From Cohaesibacter haloalkalitolerans (GTDB lineage: Bacteria; Pseudomonadota; Alphaproteobacteria; Rhizobiales; Cohaesibacteraceae), in assembly GCF_003574655.1 (NCBI RefSeq), contig NZ_QNUM01000005.1:1-64000 (forward strand): a stretch of DNA of 64,000 nucleotides, given 5' to 3'. The notes beneath the pieces were generated by a model. It did not search any database. It was given only the letters and a program-made list of their open reading frames with translations, and had not been told where the DNA came from. Every line of letters starts with the position of its first letter. The stretch's first letter is position 1. The translations under genes and the position numbers were made by a program. This document shows, piece by piece, positions 50,679 through 60,804 of the stretch.

Positions 50679-52081
50679 TGAAGTCGATTACGCGGTTTCT
50701 TGTTGTCAATATTTCGGTCTGGGCGCTCCTGGCGGCCTTGGGGGTAGGGGTATTTCTCACTTCGCTGTTTCGCAGTGCTGCCGAGGATTCCTTCGATGAG
50801 CAACTGGATATCGTTCTGAAGGTTCTTGTTGGAGATCTGGCCACCCAGCTTTTCAGTTCTGAAGAACTGTCAAAACCGGGTAATCTTGGTCAACCGCGCT
50901 TTGAGCTGCCACTTTCCGGATGGTATTGGACAGTCAGCAAGGTCAAGGGTGATGAGTTGCTGTTTGCCTCTCTCTCTCTGGGTGGAGAAAATTTCTCCAT
51001 CGAGACGGAAAGTGCTAAACAATACACAGGAGGAATTGGCCGTTATCTGCTTGGTCTGGGACCCGATCACAAAAAAATCCGAATTCTTGAGAGGCAGATA
51101 TCATTCGGACCGGACCAGAGCTACTATTTCAGGGTGACGGGGAACGCGGAAGAACTGAACGCCCAGGTCATCCAATTCCAAAACAGGGCATGGCTGCTTA
51201 TGGCGCTCTTCGGCGCTATACTCCTTATCGTTTCTCTCCTTCTTGTCCGCAGTGCCTTGAAGCCGCTGGGGGTCTTGCAGAAAAGAGTGAGGGACGTTGC
51301 CAATGGCAATAGCCAGACGATCGAGGGTGATTATCCTGTCGAAGTGGCTGGGCTCGTGGAAGAAGCAAATGTTCTGATTGCCTCCAACCAAGAAACCCTC
51401 GAAAGGGCTCGAACCCAACTGGGCAACCTTGCGCATGCACTCAAGACGCCTCTGTCTGTCATAACCAATGAAGTGAGGTCTTCGGACAGTGACAACGCCG
51501 CGCTGCTTGTTCAGCAGGTCGCCGTGATGCGGGATCAGATACAGCTCTATCTGGACCGTGCCCGATTTGCGGCTCGCCACAATACGATCGGCACGGTCAC
51601 CGATGTTTCTCCGATTTTGCAGAAGATGGCGAGCGTGATGGGCAAGATCCATCCCGGGATTGATGTGGCTTTGCTGGGGGATGAGGTGAACCAGATCAGC
51701 TTCAGGGGAGAGGCGCAGGATCTGGAAGAGATGATCGGTAACCTCGTTGACAATGCGTGCAAATGGGCCAAAACAAAGGTCGTCATATCGCTCTACCCCA
51801 AGCATTTCGGTCAGCGTGGCGAAACTGCAATCAGGGCGAAGAGCGTGACCAGAAACTGGCTGACTATTATAGTTGAGGACGACGGTCTTGGGCTTTCCGA
51901 TGAAGAGATCGGGATTGCGCTGAAGAGAGGGCGGCGTCTTGATGAGAGTAAGCCGGGGTCGGGGTTGGGATTGTCCATCGTTTCCGAACTCTCCAGCCTT
52001 TATCAAGGGGAATTCACCTTGACCCGTTCCGAACTTGGAGGCTTGCAGGCAACACTGGTGTTGCCTGCGTATAAAGAGTGA
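50678..52081 (+). CDS. feuQ: Sensor histidine kinase FeuQ (PhoQ-like)
   Basis: A 467-residue inner-membrane kinase. Two membrane helices (about residues 9-30 and 170-190) enclose a periplasmic sensor domain. A HAMP-like linker follows, then the H-box LGNLAHALKTPLSV with His253 and an ATPase domain with NLVDNACKWAK (N box), VEDDGLGL (G1) and GSGLGLSIVSELSSLYQG (G2). It forms the partner of FeuP; the FeuN-like protein upstream is a likely periplasmic modulator. Confidence 0.92.
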   Translation: MKSITRFLVVNISVWALLAALGVGVFLTSLFRSAAEDSFDEQLDIVLKVLVGDLATQLFSSEELSKPGNLGQPRFELPLSGWYWTVSKVKGDELLFASLSLGGENFSIETESAKQYTGGIGRYLLGLGPDHKKIRILERQISFGPDQSYYFRVTGNAEELNAQVIQFQNRAWLLMALFGAILLIVSLLLVRSALKPLGVLQKRVRDVANGNSQTIEGDYPVEVAGLVEEANVLIASNQETLERARTQLGNLAHALKTPLSVITNEVRSSDSDNAALLVQQVAVMRDQIQLYLDRARFAARHNTIGTVTDVSPILQKMASVMGKIHPGIDVALLGDEVNQISFRGEAQDLEEMIGNLVDNACKWAKTKVVISLYPKHFGQRGETAIRAKSVTRNWLTIIVEDDGLGLSDEEIGIALKRGRRLDESKPGSGLGLSIVSELSSLYQGEFTLTRSELGGLQATLVLPAYKE

Positions 52082-52361
52082 ATAGCAAAGGCTGATCTAT
52101 AAGCAGAGAAGGGCACCTTTTCCTCAGGGCACGACAAAAATGCGCCAAATTTTCGACATTTTCGCAACTTAATGGGTTTTTGTGCGTTATGACTTATGGA
52201 TGCTTGATCAGGAATCGTGTGATTGGGAGCCAGGCTTGCCTGGAAGCGATCCGGCTCAGTGCATTGCCAAGGATGCGACTCAACAAGTTGGGACGCCGTA
52301 AACAGATCGCATATTAGTGGCTGGTGATCTTGAAGGTTGCCGCAATGAATAGGGGCTTACA

Positions 52362-52826
52362 ATGAAATTCAAATCAATCGCGATTGTGGCTGTTATGGGA
52401 GCCGCTCTGGCTGGCTGTCAGGGTGGTCCAAAGGAAACATTTGGCGGTTTGACCGGTGCTGTTGCTGGTGGTGTCATTGGTTCTCAGATCGGCAGTGGTG
52501 AAGGCCGGTTGGTAGCAACTGCCGCAGGTGCTGCCTTGGGCGCACTGGCCGGTTCTTCCATCGGGCGCATGCTGGACGAAAACGATCAGCGCATGGCTGC
52601 TGAAGCACAGTATCGTGCATTGGAATATGGTCGCTCTGGTGCACCAGTTGCCTGGAACAACCCGGATACGGGGCACTATGGTCAGATTGTTCCGACACAG
52701 TCCTACACGGTCAATGACCTCAACTGCCGTGACTACACTCACACGATTTATGTTGATGGACAGCCACAGACTGCTCGTGGCCGTGCTTGCCGTCAGAGTG
52801 ACGGCACCTGGCGCCCGGTCAACTGA
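52362..52826 (+). CDS. Glycine-zipper lipoprotein, 17-kDa surface antigen type
   Basis: A 154-residue outer-membrane lipoprotein. The lipobox is ALAGC with Cys19. The glycine zipper region (GGLTGAVAGGVIGSQIGSGEG, then AAGAALGALAGSSIGRMLDE) is followed by DRQ-type helices and a C-terminal domain with CRDYTHTIYVDGQ and ACRQSDGTWRPV. It matches the RT0821/Lpp0805 surface-protein group, homologous to the rickettsial 17-kDa antigen. Single gene with its own terminator; 280 bp of non-coding DNA precedes it. Confidence 0.9.
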   Translation: MKFKSIAIVAVMGAALAGCQGGPKETFGGLTGAVAGGVIGSQIGSGEGRLVATAAGAALGALAGSSIGRMLDENDQRMAAEAQYRALEYGRSGAPVAWNNPDTGHYGQIVPTQSYTVNDLNCRDYTHTIYVDGQPQTARGRACRQSDGTWRPVN

Positions 52827-52873
52827 GGCAACAACGAATCTCGGTGGTAACCGGGCTCGCATGAAACCAGATC

Positions 52874-52908
52874 AGGGAAGGTCCTTCTTAAGGGGATCTT
52901 CCCTTTTT
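52874..52908 (+). terminator. Rho-independent terminator
   Basis: AGGGAAG (52874-52880) pairs with CTTCCCT (52898-52904), supported by TCC/GGA inside, followed by a run of five T residues. It ends the surface lipoprotein transcript. Confidence 0.82.
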
Positions 52909-53015
52909 GTATCCGAATATTTCCGAAAAGTGAAAAGTTGATAGAGAATTTTAACAGTTTGCTAGCTTTAAATAGCAAATCTATTTGAAACGAAGAATGA
53001 GGTCGGGGTGACCGC

Positions 53016-54416
53016 ATGGATGGCATGGAAAAGCTCAAGGAAAAGCTCAAGCTTTATCTCTCGACGCTGTCGGAAAGTGCCCAAAACCTTCTCCTGCGAA
53101 ATCTGGAAAAAGCAGAGAGAGAGGGCAAGAATGACGCTGCTGCAGCGCTCATTATTGCCGCCTTGCGTGATATTCTGAAAGTGGAAGAGAAAGTCGTGCC
53201 GCTGGAAGAATTTGCCAAATTGGATTTCTTCAGAGATGCTCGGCACTTTGCAAGCGAATATGAACTGGTTGCCAAACAGGAAGCCAGAATCAATCCATTA
53301 TCCTTTGAGGCCATATGGAGTTGGATCAAGAGAGATATTGCAACTCCCGAGCAAGCTCAAAAGCTACAGATGGATTGCAGTGCATTAGAAAAGCAGGAAA
53401 TCTCCCGGCATTCCTCTGCACTTTGTGCTGAGTTTGTCGCTTCCATCAAAAAGAAGCTTAAGCTGATCTCGCGAGAATTGGCCGGGGAGCAGAAGCTTGC
53501 CAACCAGTTGGGTGGCGAGATCGTCTATAAGGATCTTCTTGACGTTCTGATCAGCTCCGAGCGACTGATGCCCTTGAAGCCCGTACTGGGGCGCTTGAAC
53601 ACAGAGATCGATAGCTGGACCAGCCCAGAAGGCGAAGAAGCCTACAAGCTTATCTCCCGATACATCCAGCAGGCGCCACTTCGGACATCGTGGCTTGTCT
53701 CAGCGCTTTCCAAAAAACTCGTCTCTCCGCGTCAAAAACTTCAGTTGGCTACAAAGCTTTCAGGATCGGACGACGCAGTTCAGGTCGCAGCGACTGTGTA
53801 TGCACCAGCTGTTCATCAGGTCTTTGCCGATATGAACGCCCTGACCGCCCTGGTCGAAGCTAATATGCAAGAGCACTCAAGCCTTGATGAGGCGCTAGCA
53901 TTTTTCTCTCAATGGACCAAGCTCGCAAAGGCTGTTTCCGTTGAACTTGAGCTGTCTACACAAAGCGCCTGGGGCAAAACGCTTACTGATATGAAGAAGA
54001 AGATGTCCGTACTTCTGAAAAAGGACATTGAGGCTGCTCCCGGATTGGTTCGTCGGGCTTTGCGAGCTCCGAAGAATACGGAAGCGGAATTCGTGGATGA
54101 GGATCTTGTAGCCGACGCTATCAGGGCTGCAAAGATTTTCCATCAGGCCGAGCTGGCAAAGGACTATCTGGCCATGAATGGTCCCATCAGTGATGCTCGC
54201 AAGGAACTGGACCAGACATTCGAAATCCTTACCACATCACTGGTGGAGAGAACCAGGCAGTCGGCAGGAAGAGGGAGTGAGACGATTGTCAAACTTCATT
54301 CTGCAGCGGTTGATTTGGCCAGAAATGTCTTTGATGATGACTACGCAAATGCCTTCAAGCGGCAGCTGAATGCTGCTGCAACGGTCAAGGAACTTCAGGT
54401 CGCAGAGGCCGGGTAA
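53016..54416 (+). CDS. Unrecognised 466-residue helical protein
   Basis: A predicted cytoplasmic protein of 466 residues, almost all alpha-helical and rich in Lys, Glu, Ala and Leu, without membrane segments, cysteine motifs or an enzymatic signature that I recognise. Sub-parts such as AEREGKNDAAAALIIAALRD and FKRQLNAAATVKELQVAEAG look like repeats of helical bundles. No close ribosome site is evident before ATG 53016; ATG 53025 is an alternative. It interrupts the rhizobial feuPQ-cycHJKL neighbourhood together with the lipoprotein gene. Confidence 0.6.
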   Translation: MDGMEKLKEKLKLYLSTLSESAQNLLLRNLEKAEREGKNDAAAALIIAALRDILKVEEKVVPLEEFAKLDFFRDARHFASEYELVAKQEARINPLSFEAIWSWIKRDIATPEQAQKLQMDCSALEKQEISRHSSALCAEFVASIKKKLKLISRELAGEQKLANQLGGEIVYKDLLDVLISSERLMPLKPVLGRLNTEIDSWTSPEGEEAYKLISRYIQQAPLRTSWLVSALSKKLVSPRQKLQLATKLSGSDDAVQVAATVYAPAVHQVFADMNALTALVEANMQEHSSLDEALAFFSQWTKLAKAVSVELELSTQSAWGKTLTDMKKKMSVLLKKDIEAAPGLVRRALRAPKNTEAEFVDEDLVADAIRAAKIFHQAELAKDYLAMNGPISDARKELDQTFEILTTSLVERTRQSAGRGSETIVKLHSAAVDLARNVFDDDYANAFKRQLNAAATVKELQVAEAG

Positions 54417-54600
54417 TCCGTTTTCCAACCTTCATGAGTCACTTTTCCAAGTCTCGCGGATGCCTGATTGCAGGGTTCGGTTAAGCTCTTGGCTTGTCCG
54501 GTTTTTCCCTTGTCCCATCGTTAGATGAACATGTGTTAATTTGACTTCCCTGCAAAATAGGAAATGCTTTGGGTTGGACTAGTGTGAGAGTTGGACCTGT

Positions 54601-55809
54601 ATGTTTTGGACAATTGCTGTCGTATTGACCCTCGTGACCATGGCGGTTGCGATCTATCCTCTATTGCGAAAAGAACGCAAGATAGAGAGTGCAAACGCTT
54701 ATGATCTCACGATCTACAAGTCTCAGCTAAAGGAAATCGATGGTGATGTCGAACGCGGTCTGATTGATGGTGCAGAGGCTGATGCTGCACGGGCCGAGGT
54801 CGCTCGTCGCTTGATTGGTGCCCAGGATGCGCTCGACAAGGAAAGCAGTGAGATGCGTCCGAATCACGATTCGTTATCCTCTGAGGAAGATTCGGGGACG
54901 TCCAATCTCAAATTTGCGGTTGTCGTAATCGCTCTTCTAATCCCGTTGTTGTCCTCTGGCCTCTATTTTGCGTTGGGCTCTCCGGGGTTGCAAAGCCAGC
55001 CGTTGCAGGCTCGCTTATCAAAACCGCCTGAGCAACAAAGTCTAACCGAACTGGTTGCATCGGCGGAAAGAAAGCTTGCACGCAATCCAGACGATCTGGT
55101 GGGTTGGAAGGGGCTTGCTCCGATTTATGCGCGTATGCGACGTACCGAAGATGCTATCGTGGCTTATCGGAACATCTTGCGGATCGAAGGCGAAAGTGTA
55201 GAGGCCTTGTCTGATCTCGGCGAAGTTCTCGTTATACAAGACGCAGGTGTCGTCAACACAGAAGCTCTGGAACTGTTTCAACGCGCCAATCTGTTGGACG
55301 CGAAAGCTCCGAAGCCTCGCTTCTTTCTGGCAATCGCTCTAGGGCAGGAAGGACAGGAGCGGGAAGCCATTAAGAAATGGCAGGAGTTGGTCGATGACTC
55401 TGCTGAGGATGCCCCATGGATTCCGTTTGCCAAGAATCAGATCGCTGCCCTTGAAAAGCGCATTGCGTCACCGACTGAAGGAAATGACGGAAATGCTTCT
55501 TCTGCTGCAGCAGGCAGTGGACTGGCCAATCCTTCGAAAGAAGATGTGCAAAACGCCGCCGAGATGACTGCGGAAGAAAGACAGCAGATGATCGAAGGCA
55601 TGGTATCGAATCTTGCAGAGCGGCTGAATTCTGATGGTGGCACACCAGATGAATGGGTCCGTTTGATCCGGGCCGAGCTGGTTTTGAATCGGCCTGATAT
55701 GGCAGCGAAGACGGTTACCCGTGCATTGGATGCTCTTCAGTCCGACGTGGAAGGCATAGAGAAAGTCAAGGCCGCTGCGCGCTCGCTCGGTGTCTCCATA
55801 ACTCAATAA
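54601..55809 (+). CDS. ccmI: Cytochrome c maturation protein CcmI (CycH)
   Basis: A 402-residue apocytochrome c chaperone. Two membrane helices (about residues 1-20 and 100-122) flank a loop with the leucine-zipper-like stretch [20 protein letters not shown]. The periplasmic C-terminal domain carries TPR helices ([20 protein letters not shown]) and the [20 protein letters not shown] region. It is first of the ccmI-E-F-H group, which corresponds to rhizobial cycHJKL. The ATG at 54601 fits the normal start. Confidence 0.93.
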   Translation: MFWTIAVVLTLVTMAVAIYPLLRKERKIESANAYDLTIYKSQLKEIDGDVERGLIDGAEADAARAEVARRLIGAQDALDKESSEMRPNHDSLSSEEDSGTSNLKFAVVVIALLIPLLSSGLYFALGSPGLQSQPLQARLSKPPEQQSLTELVASAERKLARNPDDLVGWKGLAPIYARMRRTEDAIVAYRNILRIEGESVEALSDLGEVLVIQDAGVVNTEALELFQRANLLDAKAPKPRFFLAIALGQEGQEREAIKKWQELVDDSAEDAPWIPFAKNQIAALEKRIASPTEGNDGNASSAAAGSGLANPSKEDVQNAAEMTAEERQQMIEGMVSNLAERLNSDGGTPDEWVRLIRAELVLNRPDMAAKTVTRALDALQSDVEGIEKVKAAARSLGVSITQ

Positions 55810-55882
55810 TTTCGATGCCTCCCGAAAGGGTGCTGGCAAATCAAGTTTCTTACTATCAGGCGATATCGAGAAGGATCTGTTC

Positions 55883-56338
55883 ATGTCGAGAAAACAAAAA
55901 AGGATGATGCTGATCGGGGCTGCCGGTGCTGTCCTCTTCGCCGCCGTCGGACTGATTTTGTTTGCTTTGCAAAATCAGATCACCTTTTTCATGAGCCCTT
56001 CCGAGATAGCGGAAAAAGGTGTTGAGCCGGGCCAGCGTATCCGTTTGGGTGGCTTGGTCATGGACGATTCGGTCGTTCGCTCCGACAACGCCCATGTGAC
56101 ATTTGTCGTCACCGATGGTGGAGCTGAAATCAAGGTTGCCTATGCCGGTATTCTGCCGGACCTTTTCCGGGAAGGGCAGGGTGTCGTGACCGAAGGGGCT
56201 CTCAATGCTGATGGTTCGTTCACGGCAGATACGGTACTTGCCAAGCATGACGAGAATTACATGCCTCGCGAAGTGGCTGATGCCTTGAAGGAGCAGGGCC
56301 ACTGGCAGGACAGTTACGGCAAGGTTCAAGCGAACTGA
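55883..56338 (+). CDS. ccmE: Heme chaperone CcmE (CycJ)
   Basis: A 151-residue periplasmic heme chaperone with one N-terminal membrane anchor ([20 protein letters not shown]) and the heme-binding His122 and Tyr126 in KHDENYMP. The OB-fold core shows IRLGGLVM and [13 protein letters not shown]. The protein carries heme from CcmC to the CcmF/H complex. A 73-bp gap separates it from ccmI. Confidence 0.96.
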   Translation: MSRKQKRMMLIGAAGAVLFAAVGLILFALQNQITFFMSPSEIAEKGVEPGQRIRLGGLVMDDSVVRSDNAHVTFVVTDGGAEIKVAYAGILPDLFREGQGVVTEGALNADGSFTADTVLAKHDENYMPREVADALKEQGHWQDSYGKVQAN

Positions 56339-56437
56339 CGCGTCGGTAATGCGCTTTGCGCTAAAGCCTCGAAGAAAAATACAACAGACTAAGTCAGCTT
56401 GCTGAAGGGATGAGCAAGCAAAATCGGGAGATTGTCA

Positions 56438-58423
56438 ATGATCATCGAATTGGGGCATTTCATGCTTGTTCTGGCCCTTGCCTTGGCGTTGATACAGTCC
56501 GTCGTTCCCATTTGGGGTGCACAGACAGATGACAACCGTCTGATGGCCGTGGCGAGTCCTCTTGCGATTTTGCAGTTTTTGTTCATCGGCCTGGCTTTTG
56601 CGGCGCTGACCAATGCCTATGTGACTTCAGACTTTTCTGTTCAAAATGTCTGGGAAAACAGCCATTCTCAGATGCCGCTGCTTTTCAAGTTCACATCGGT
56701 TTGGGGTAACCATGAAGGCTCGATGCTGCTGTGGGTCTTCATTCTTGCAATCTTCAGTGCACTTGTCGGCGCATTCGGCAATAACCTGCCTCCAAAGCTC
56801 AAGGCCAATACCCTTGCAGTGCAGGGATGGATAACTTCAGCCTTCCTGCTGTTTGTGCTCCTCACGTCCAATCCGTTTCATCGCATTGCCAATGCGCCGA
56901 TTGAAGGACGGGATCTCAATCCGATCTTGCAGGACATTGGTCTCGCGATCCATCCGCCGCTACTCTACCTTGGCTATGTCGGTTTTTCCATTGCCTTTTC
57001 CTTTTCCATTGCAGCGCTGCTCGAAGGGCGGATCGATGCTGCTTGGGCGCGCTTTGTCAGGCCTTGGGTGCTGACGGCTTGGGGGCTTCTCACCCTTGGT
57101 ATCGCAATGGGGTCCTATTGGGCTTATTACGAGCTTGGTTGGGGCGGCTACTGGTTCTGGGATCCTGTAGAGAATGCCTCCTTCATGCCTTGGCTGTGCG
57201 GCACAGCGCTGCTTCATTCGGCTATTGTCATGGAGAAGCGAGGCGCACTGAAGGTTTGGACCATTCTTCTGTCTATTCTGACTTTCTCGCTGTCGCTGCT
57301 CGGAACCTTTCTTGTGCGATCCGGTGTACTGACATCCGTCCATGCTTTTGCGACCGATCCGTCTCGTGGTGTCTTTATTCTCGCCTTGCTGATTGCCTTC
57401 ATCGGAGGTGGTCTATCCCTGTTTGCGTGGCGCGCGCCGATGCTGAAGCAAGGAGGTATCTTCTCGCCAATTTCGCGTGAGGGGTCTTTGGTCTTCAACA
57501 ACCTTTTCTTGTCAGCCTCCGCAGCAGCCGTCTTGATTGGAACCTTGTATCCTCTGGCGCTGGAAGCAATCACTGGTGCCAAGATCTCCGTTGGCGCTCC
57601 TTTCTTCAACGCCACATTTGGCCCAATGATGATACCACTGCTTGTTGCCGTTCCGATTGGACCGCTTCTTGCATGGAAGAGAGGGGATCTGTTTGCCGCG
57701 TTCCAGCGCCTTTTCGTCGCTCTGGGTGCGGCGATCTTAGTTACCGTCCTGTGCTATTCTCTGATCGACGGAGGCAGCGCGATGGCACCATTGGGCATTG
57801 GTCTTGCCGTCTGGATCATGGTTGGCGCACTGGCTGAGATCCAGCTCCGCATTGGTCTTTTCAAGCTTCCCATCGCTAAATCGGTCTCTCGCTTCGTTGG
57901 TTTGCCCCGCACCGTGTTCGGCGCAGCTCTTGGCCATTTTGGCCTTGGCATGACTCTTCTTGGTCTCATGGTCGCCACTGCCTACCAGTCTGAAACCATT
58001 CTGGTCATGAAGCCAGGCGATCATGCTGCCGTTTCAGGTTACAGCTTTGAACTTGGCGGGTTCCGCGAGCATTCCGCGTTCAACTATGTTGATCTCATCG
58101 GCACCTTCAAGGTTACGAAAGATGGCAAGGAGGTCACTGAGCTCCATCCTGCCAAACGGGTCTATACGTCGCGCAACATGCCAACAACCGAAACGGCGAT
58201 TTATACGATTGCCGGTGTCACCCAGCTTTATGTTTCATTGGGTGACAAACAAGACGATGATGGCATCGGTGTCCGGATCTATTACAAGCCATGGGTAACC
58301 TTCATCTGGCTCGGCTGCGTGGTGATGTTTATTGGCGGATGCTTCTCGCTGTCGGACCGTCGATTGCGGATTGGTGCTCCGGCCCGAAAGGGGCGGGCCA
58401 AGGAAGCTGCCGGAACTGCGTGA
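56438..58423 (+). CDS. ccmF: Heme lyase subunit CcmF (CycK)
   Basis: A 661-residue inner-membrane protein with about 15 helices. The periplasmic WWD domain appears as WGGYWFWDPVENASFMPWL, and conserved histidines for heme b are present (for example in SVWGNHEGS, IHPPLLYLGYVG and TSVHAFATDPSRG). It ligates heme to apocytochrome c. ATG 56438 follows CGGGAG; the TTG at 56432 is less likely. It precedes ccmH directly. Confidence 0.96.
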   Translation: MIIELGHFMLVLALALALIQSVVPIWGAQTDDNRLMAVASPLAILQFLFIGLAFAALTNAYVTSDFSVQNVWENSHSQMPLLFKFTSVWGNHEGSMLLWVFILAIFSALVGAFGNNLPPKLKANTLAVQGWITSAFLLFVLLTSNPFHRIANAPIEGRDLNPILQDIGLAIHPPLLYLGYVGFSIAFSFSIAALLEGRIDAAWARFVRPWVLTAWGLLTLGIAMGSYWAYYELGWGGYWFWDPVENASFMPWLCGTALLHSAIVMEKRGALKVWTILLSILTFSLSLLGTFLVRSGVLTSVHAFATDPSRGVFILALLIAFIGGGLSLFAWRAPMLKQGGIFSPISREGSLVFNNLFLSASAAAVLIGTLYPLALEAITGAKISVGAPFFNATFGPMMIPLLVAVPIGPLLAWKRGDLFAAFQRLFVALGAAILVTVLCYSLIDGGSAMAPLGIGLAVWIMVGALAEIQLRIGLFKLPIAKSVSRFVGLPRTVFGAALGHFGLGMTLLGLMVATAYQSETILVMKPGDHAAVSGYSFELGGFREHSAFNYVDLIGTFKVTKDGKEVTELHPAKRVYTSRNMPTTETAIYTIAGVTQLYVSLGDKQDDDGIGVRIYYKPWVTFIWLGCVVMFIGGCFSLSDRRLRIGAPARKGRAKEAAGTA

Positions 58424-58454
58424 TGGTTTTGTCGAACAGAGAACAGGGATGAAT

Positions 58455-58994
58455 ATGATGTTGGCAAATCCACACTCCTTGCGAAGTGTCTTCCGTTCCG
58501 CAACGAAGTTGATGGCGGCTCTTCTGCTGATTTTGTCCGTGCAATTTCTTTCTAGCCCGGCCTTTGCTGTGAAGCCAGATGAAATGTTGAAGGATCCTGG
58601 TCTGGAAGCCAGGGCCCGTGAAATTTCGGAGGGCCTGCGGTGTTTGGTTTGCCAGAACCAGTCGATTGATGATTCAGACGCTCCGCTGGCGCATGATTTG
58701 CGTGTTTTGGTGCGAGAACGGCTCACCAAGGGTGACAGCAATCAGGAAGTCAAAGACTTTCTTGTCGATCGCTATGGCGAGTTCGTCCTTCTAAAGCCAA
58801 CATTTTCATCCAAGAACCTGTTGCTTTGGGCTTTCGGTCCGCTTGTTCTGCTGTTAGGCGGCGCCTCCGTTTTTCTGTTCTATCAGAGAAACAGGGTGCT
58901 TGCGCAAAAGGCCGAGGCGAGTGGACAGACACATCTTTCCAAGGAAGAAAAGGATCGCCTCGATCTCATCCTGTCTGATGATGACAAGACCTGA
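58455..58994 (+). CDS. ccmH: Apocytochrome c thioreductase CcmH (CycL)
   Basis: A 179-residue protein with signal peptide (LMAALLLILSVQFLSSPAFA), the redox motif LRCLVCQNQS with its CxxC, and a C-terminal membrane helix (LLLWAFGPLVLLLGGASVFLF). It keeps apocytochrome cysteines reduced for heme ligation. The start could be ATG 58449, 58455 or 58458; 58455 fits the AGGGA site best. The gene order ccmI-E-F-H is typical; ccmA-D and ccmG are not in the window. Confidence 0.94.
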   Translation: MMLANPHSLRSVFRSATKLMAALLLILSVQFLSSPAFAVKPDEMLKDPGLEARAREISEGLRCLVCQNQSIDDSDAPLAHDLRVLVRERLTKGDSNQEVKDFLVDRYGEFVLLKPTFSSKNLLLWAFGPLVLLLGGASVFLFYQRNRVLAQKAEASGQTHLSKEEKDRLDLILSDDDKT

Positions 58995-59124
58995 TGCCGT
59001 CGTGGAGGGAAGCGCGGTCCGGGCCCGTTTTTACGGTCGCTGCGTCATAAATGGCGAGTGCTCGGAAATTCGGTGGATATGACCCTTTCAAAATTTCTGC
59101 CTTCATGCTAATCCCGCCTGTTCC

Positions 59125-59157
59125 GGCACCCGGTGATGATCCTCGGGTGCCCTTTTA
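59125..59157 (+). terminator. Rho-independent terminator after the ccm genes
   Basis: GGCACCCG (59125-59132) pairs with CGGGTGCC (59144-59151), followed by CTTTTATTT. It ends the ccmIEFH operon and precedes the Hsp70-like gene. Confidence 0.85.
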
Positions 59158-59187
59158 TTTGTGCGGTGATGTTGGAAGGATTGGGCT

Positions 59188-60453
59188 ATGTCTGAACAGG
59201 TTTGTTGCGGCCTTGATTTTGGAACCTCGAATTCGACACTTGGCCTGGTGAACAAAGGCAAGGCAGAGTTGGTTGCTCTGGAAGGCGACGAGGTAACCAT
59301 TCCGTCCGCTCTCTTCTTCGATTTTGAAGATCATGGCATCCATTTTGGGCGAGATGCCATCAACACCTATCTTGAGGGTGGGGAAGGGCGCATGATGCGC
59401 GCGCTCAAATCCATTCTGGGTACATCGACCATGCAGGAATTTACGATGGTCGGGAGTGAGCGCAAGCCTTTCACGGCGGTGCTGGCGGCCTTTCTGCGCC
59501 ACATGAAGACCACCGCTGAATCTCAATTGCAACAGGAGCTGACAAAGGTTGTCCTCGGCCGGCCCGTTTTTTTCGTAGACCACAATCCCGATGCCGACCG
59601 GGAGGCGGAAGAGACCATGCGATCAATCGCAGCGGACCTTGGTTTCAAGGACGTCGAGTTCGAGTATGAACCGGTTGCCGCAGCCCGAGATTTTCAGCAG
59701 CAGGCTACCCGAGAGGAAATCGCTCTTATCATTGATATTGGCGGCGGTACCTCGGACTTTACCATCCTCAAGGTTACGCCAGCGAATGAGACACTGCAGA
59801 GCGGCAATTCTCGCGATCAGATCCTTGCCAATACCGGTGTTCATGTCGGCGGAACAGACTTCGATCGCTGGCTTTCTCTTGCCCGGGTCATGCCGTTGAT
59901 GGGGTATCGCAGCGAGATGCTCAAGGAAGGGCGCTTGATGCCTGTCGGCTATTATCACGACCTGGCAACCTGGCAGAAAATCAACTTCCTCTACGACCAT
60001 AAGACCCATAGCGAACTGCGTTACTTGCGCAAGGAAGCCAAGGAACCACATCTGCTTGATCGGCTGATTCAACTTCTGGATCTGCGCGAAGGGCACAAGC
60101 TGGCGCTGTCCGTGGAAAACAGCAAGGTAATTCTCTCCGATCAGGAACGCACCGAGTTGTCACTGTCTTTCGTCGAGAAGGGGCTTGCTGCGATCATGAC
60201 GCGTGAAGATCTGATTGACGCTCTCGAAGATGGCACGAGACGTATCCGTCTTACGATTGCGGAAGCTCTAAATGCGGCAGGTTTGTCAGGCGAAGAGATC
60301 ACGGCAGTCTTCCTGACAGGTGGTTCCACCAAGGTTCCCTATATCCGCGAAAGCCTCACATCGATGGCACCACATGCGACTATAATCGAGGGAGATGCCT
60401 TTGGTTCGGTAGGAATCGGACTCACGCTGGAGGCGCAAAAGCGCTTTCAATAG
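59188..60453 (+). CDS. Hsp70-family protein, YegD-like
   Basis: A 421-residue actin/Hsp70-fold ATPase. The phosphate-1 motif is CGLDFGTSNSTLGLV, the phosphate-2 motif IIDIGGGTSDFTIL, and the adenosine motif VFLTGGSTKVPYIRE. It stops at the end of the nucleotide-binding domain and lacks the DnaK peptide-binding domain and lid, as YegD does. Clients are unknown. It lies between the ccm and degP genes; in rhizobial genomes as I recall them this gene is not usually there. Confidence 0.9.
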   Translation: MSEQVCCGLDFGTSNSTLGLVNKGKAELVALEGDEVTIPSALFFDFEDHGIHFGRDAINTYLEGGEGRMMRALKSILGTSTMQEFTMVGSERKPFTAVLAAFLRHMKTTAESQLQQELTKVVLGRPVFFVDHNPDADREAEETMRSIAADLGFKDVEFEYEPVAAARDFQQQATREEIALIIDIGGGTSDFTILKVTPANETLQSGNSRDQILANTGVHVGGTDFDRWLSLARVMPLMGYRSEMLKEGRLMPVGYYHDLATWQKINFLYDHKTHSELRYLRKEAKEPHLLDRLIQLLDLREGHKLALSVENSKVILSDQERTELSLSFVEKGLAAIMTREDLIDALEDGTRRIRLTIAEALNAAGLSGEEITAVFLTGGSTKVPYIRESLTSMAPHATIIEGDAFGSVGIGLTLEAQKRFQ

Positions 60454-60804
60454 TGGATTGATCATCGCTCTCTGTTAAGGATTGTGGCAAAAGCGTGCCG
60501 AAATTTGTAAGGCAATCAAATTTTCTTGAAGCCAATTTGCAACTGTTGTCTTCAAAAATTCAATTAAGTATCTGAAAATAATTGATAAAAGGTGCTTTCT
60601 TAACATTACGCATCTTTAATTCTATCCGCTCGCATATGGCCAACTTTGTCCCATATAAAATACTCATCACAACGAAGCGCGATGAGCGCAGCCCTTTTTA
60701 AGAAGGAGGGTAGCGCACTGAGCCTTCGTCGAAACGGACATTTGTTGGAATAGTCTGGCCCGTGCCTCAAGGCAGCCAGATCTGAAAATGAGCGGAGACC
60801 CTTG
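60454..60804. other. Intergenic region, 351 bp, upstream of degP
   Basis: An AT-rich region that should hold the degP promoter. Some CTTGAA and TTGATA hexamers occur, but none forms a convincing heat-shock or sigma-E-type promoter by eye. No RNA gene is evident. Confidence 0.45.

Noticed and set aside
60601-60628. CtrA box upstream of degP
   Set aside because: Two TTAA elements occur there, but the spacing is 12 bases rather than seven, so it does not fit the CtrA consensus.
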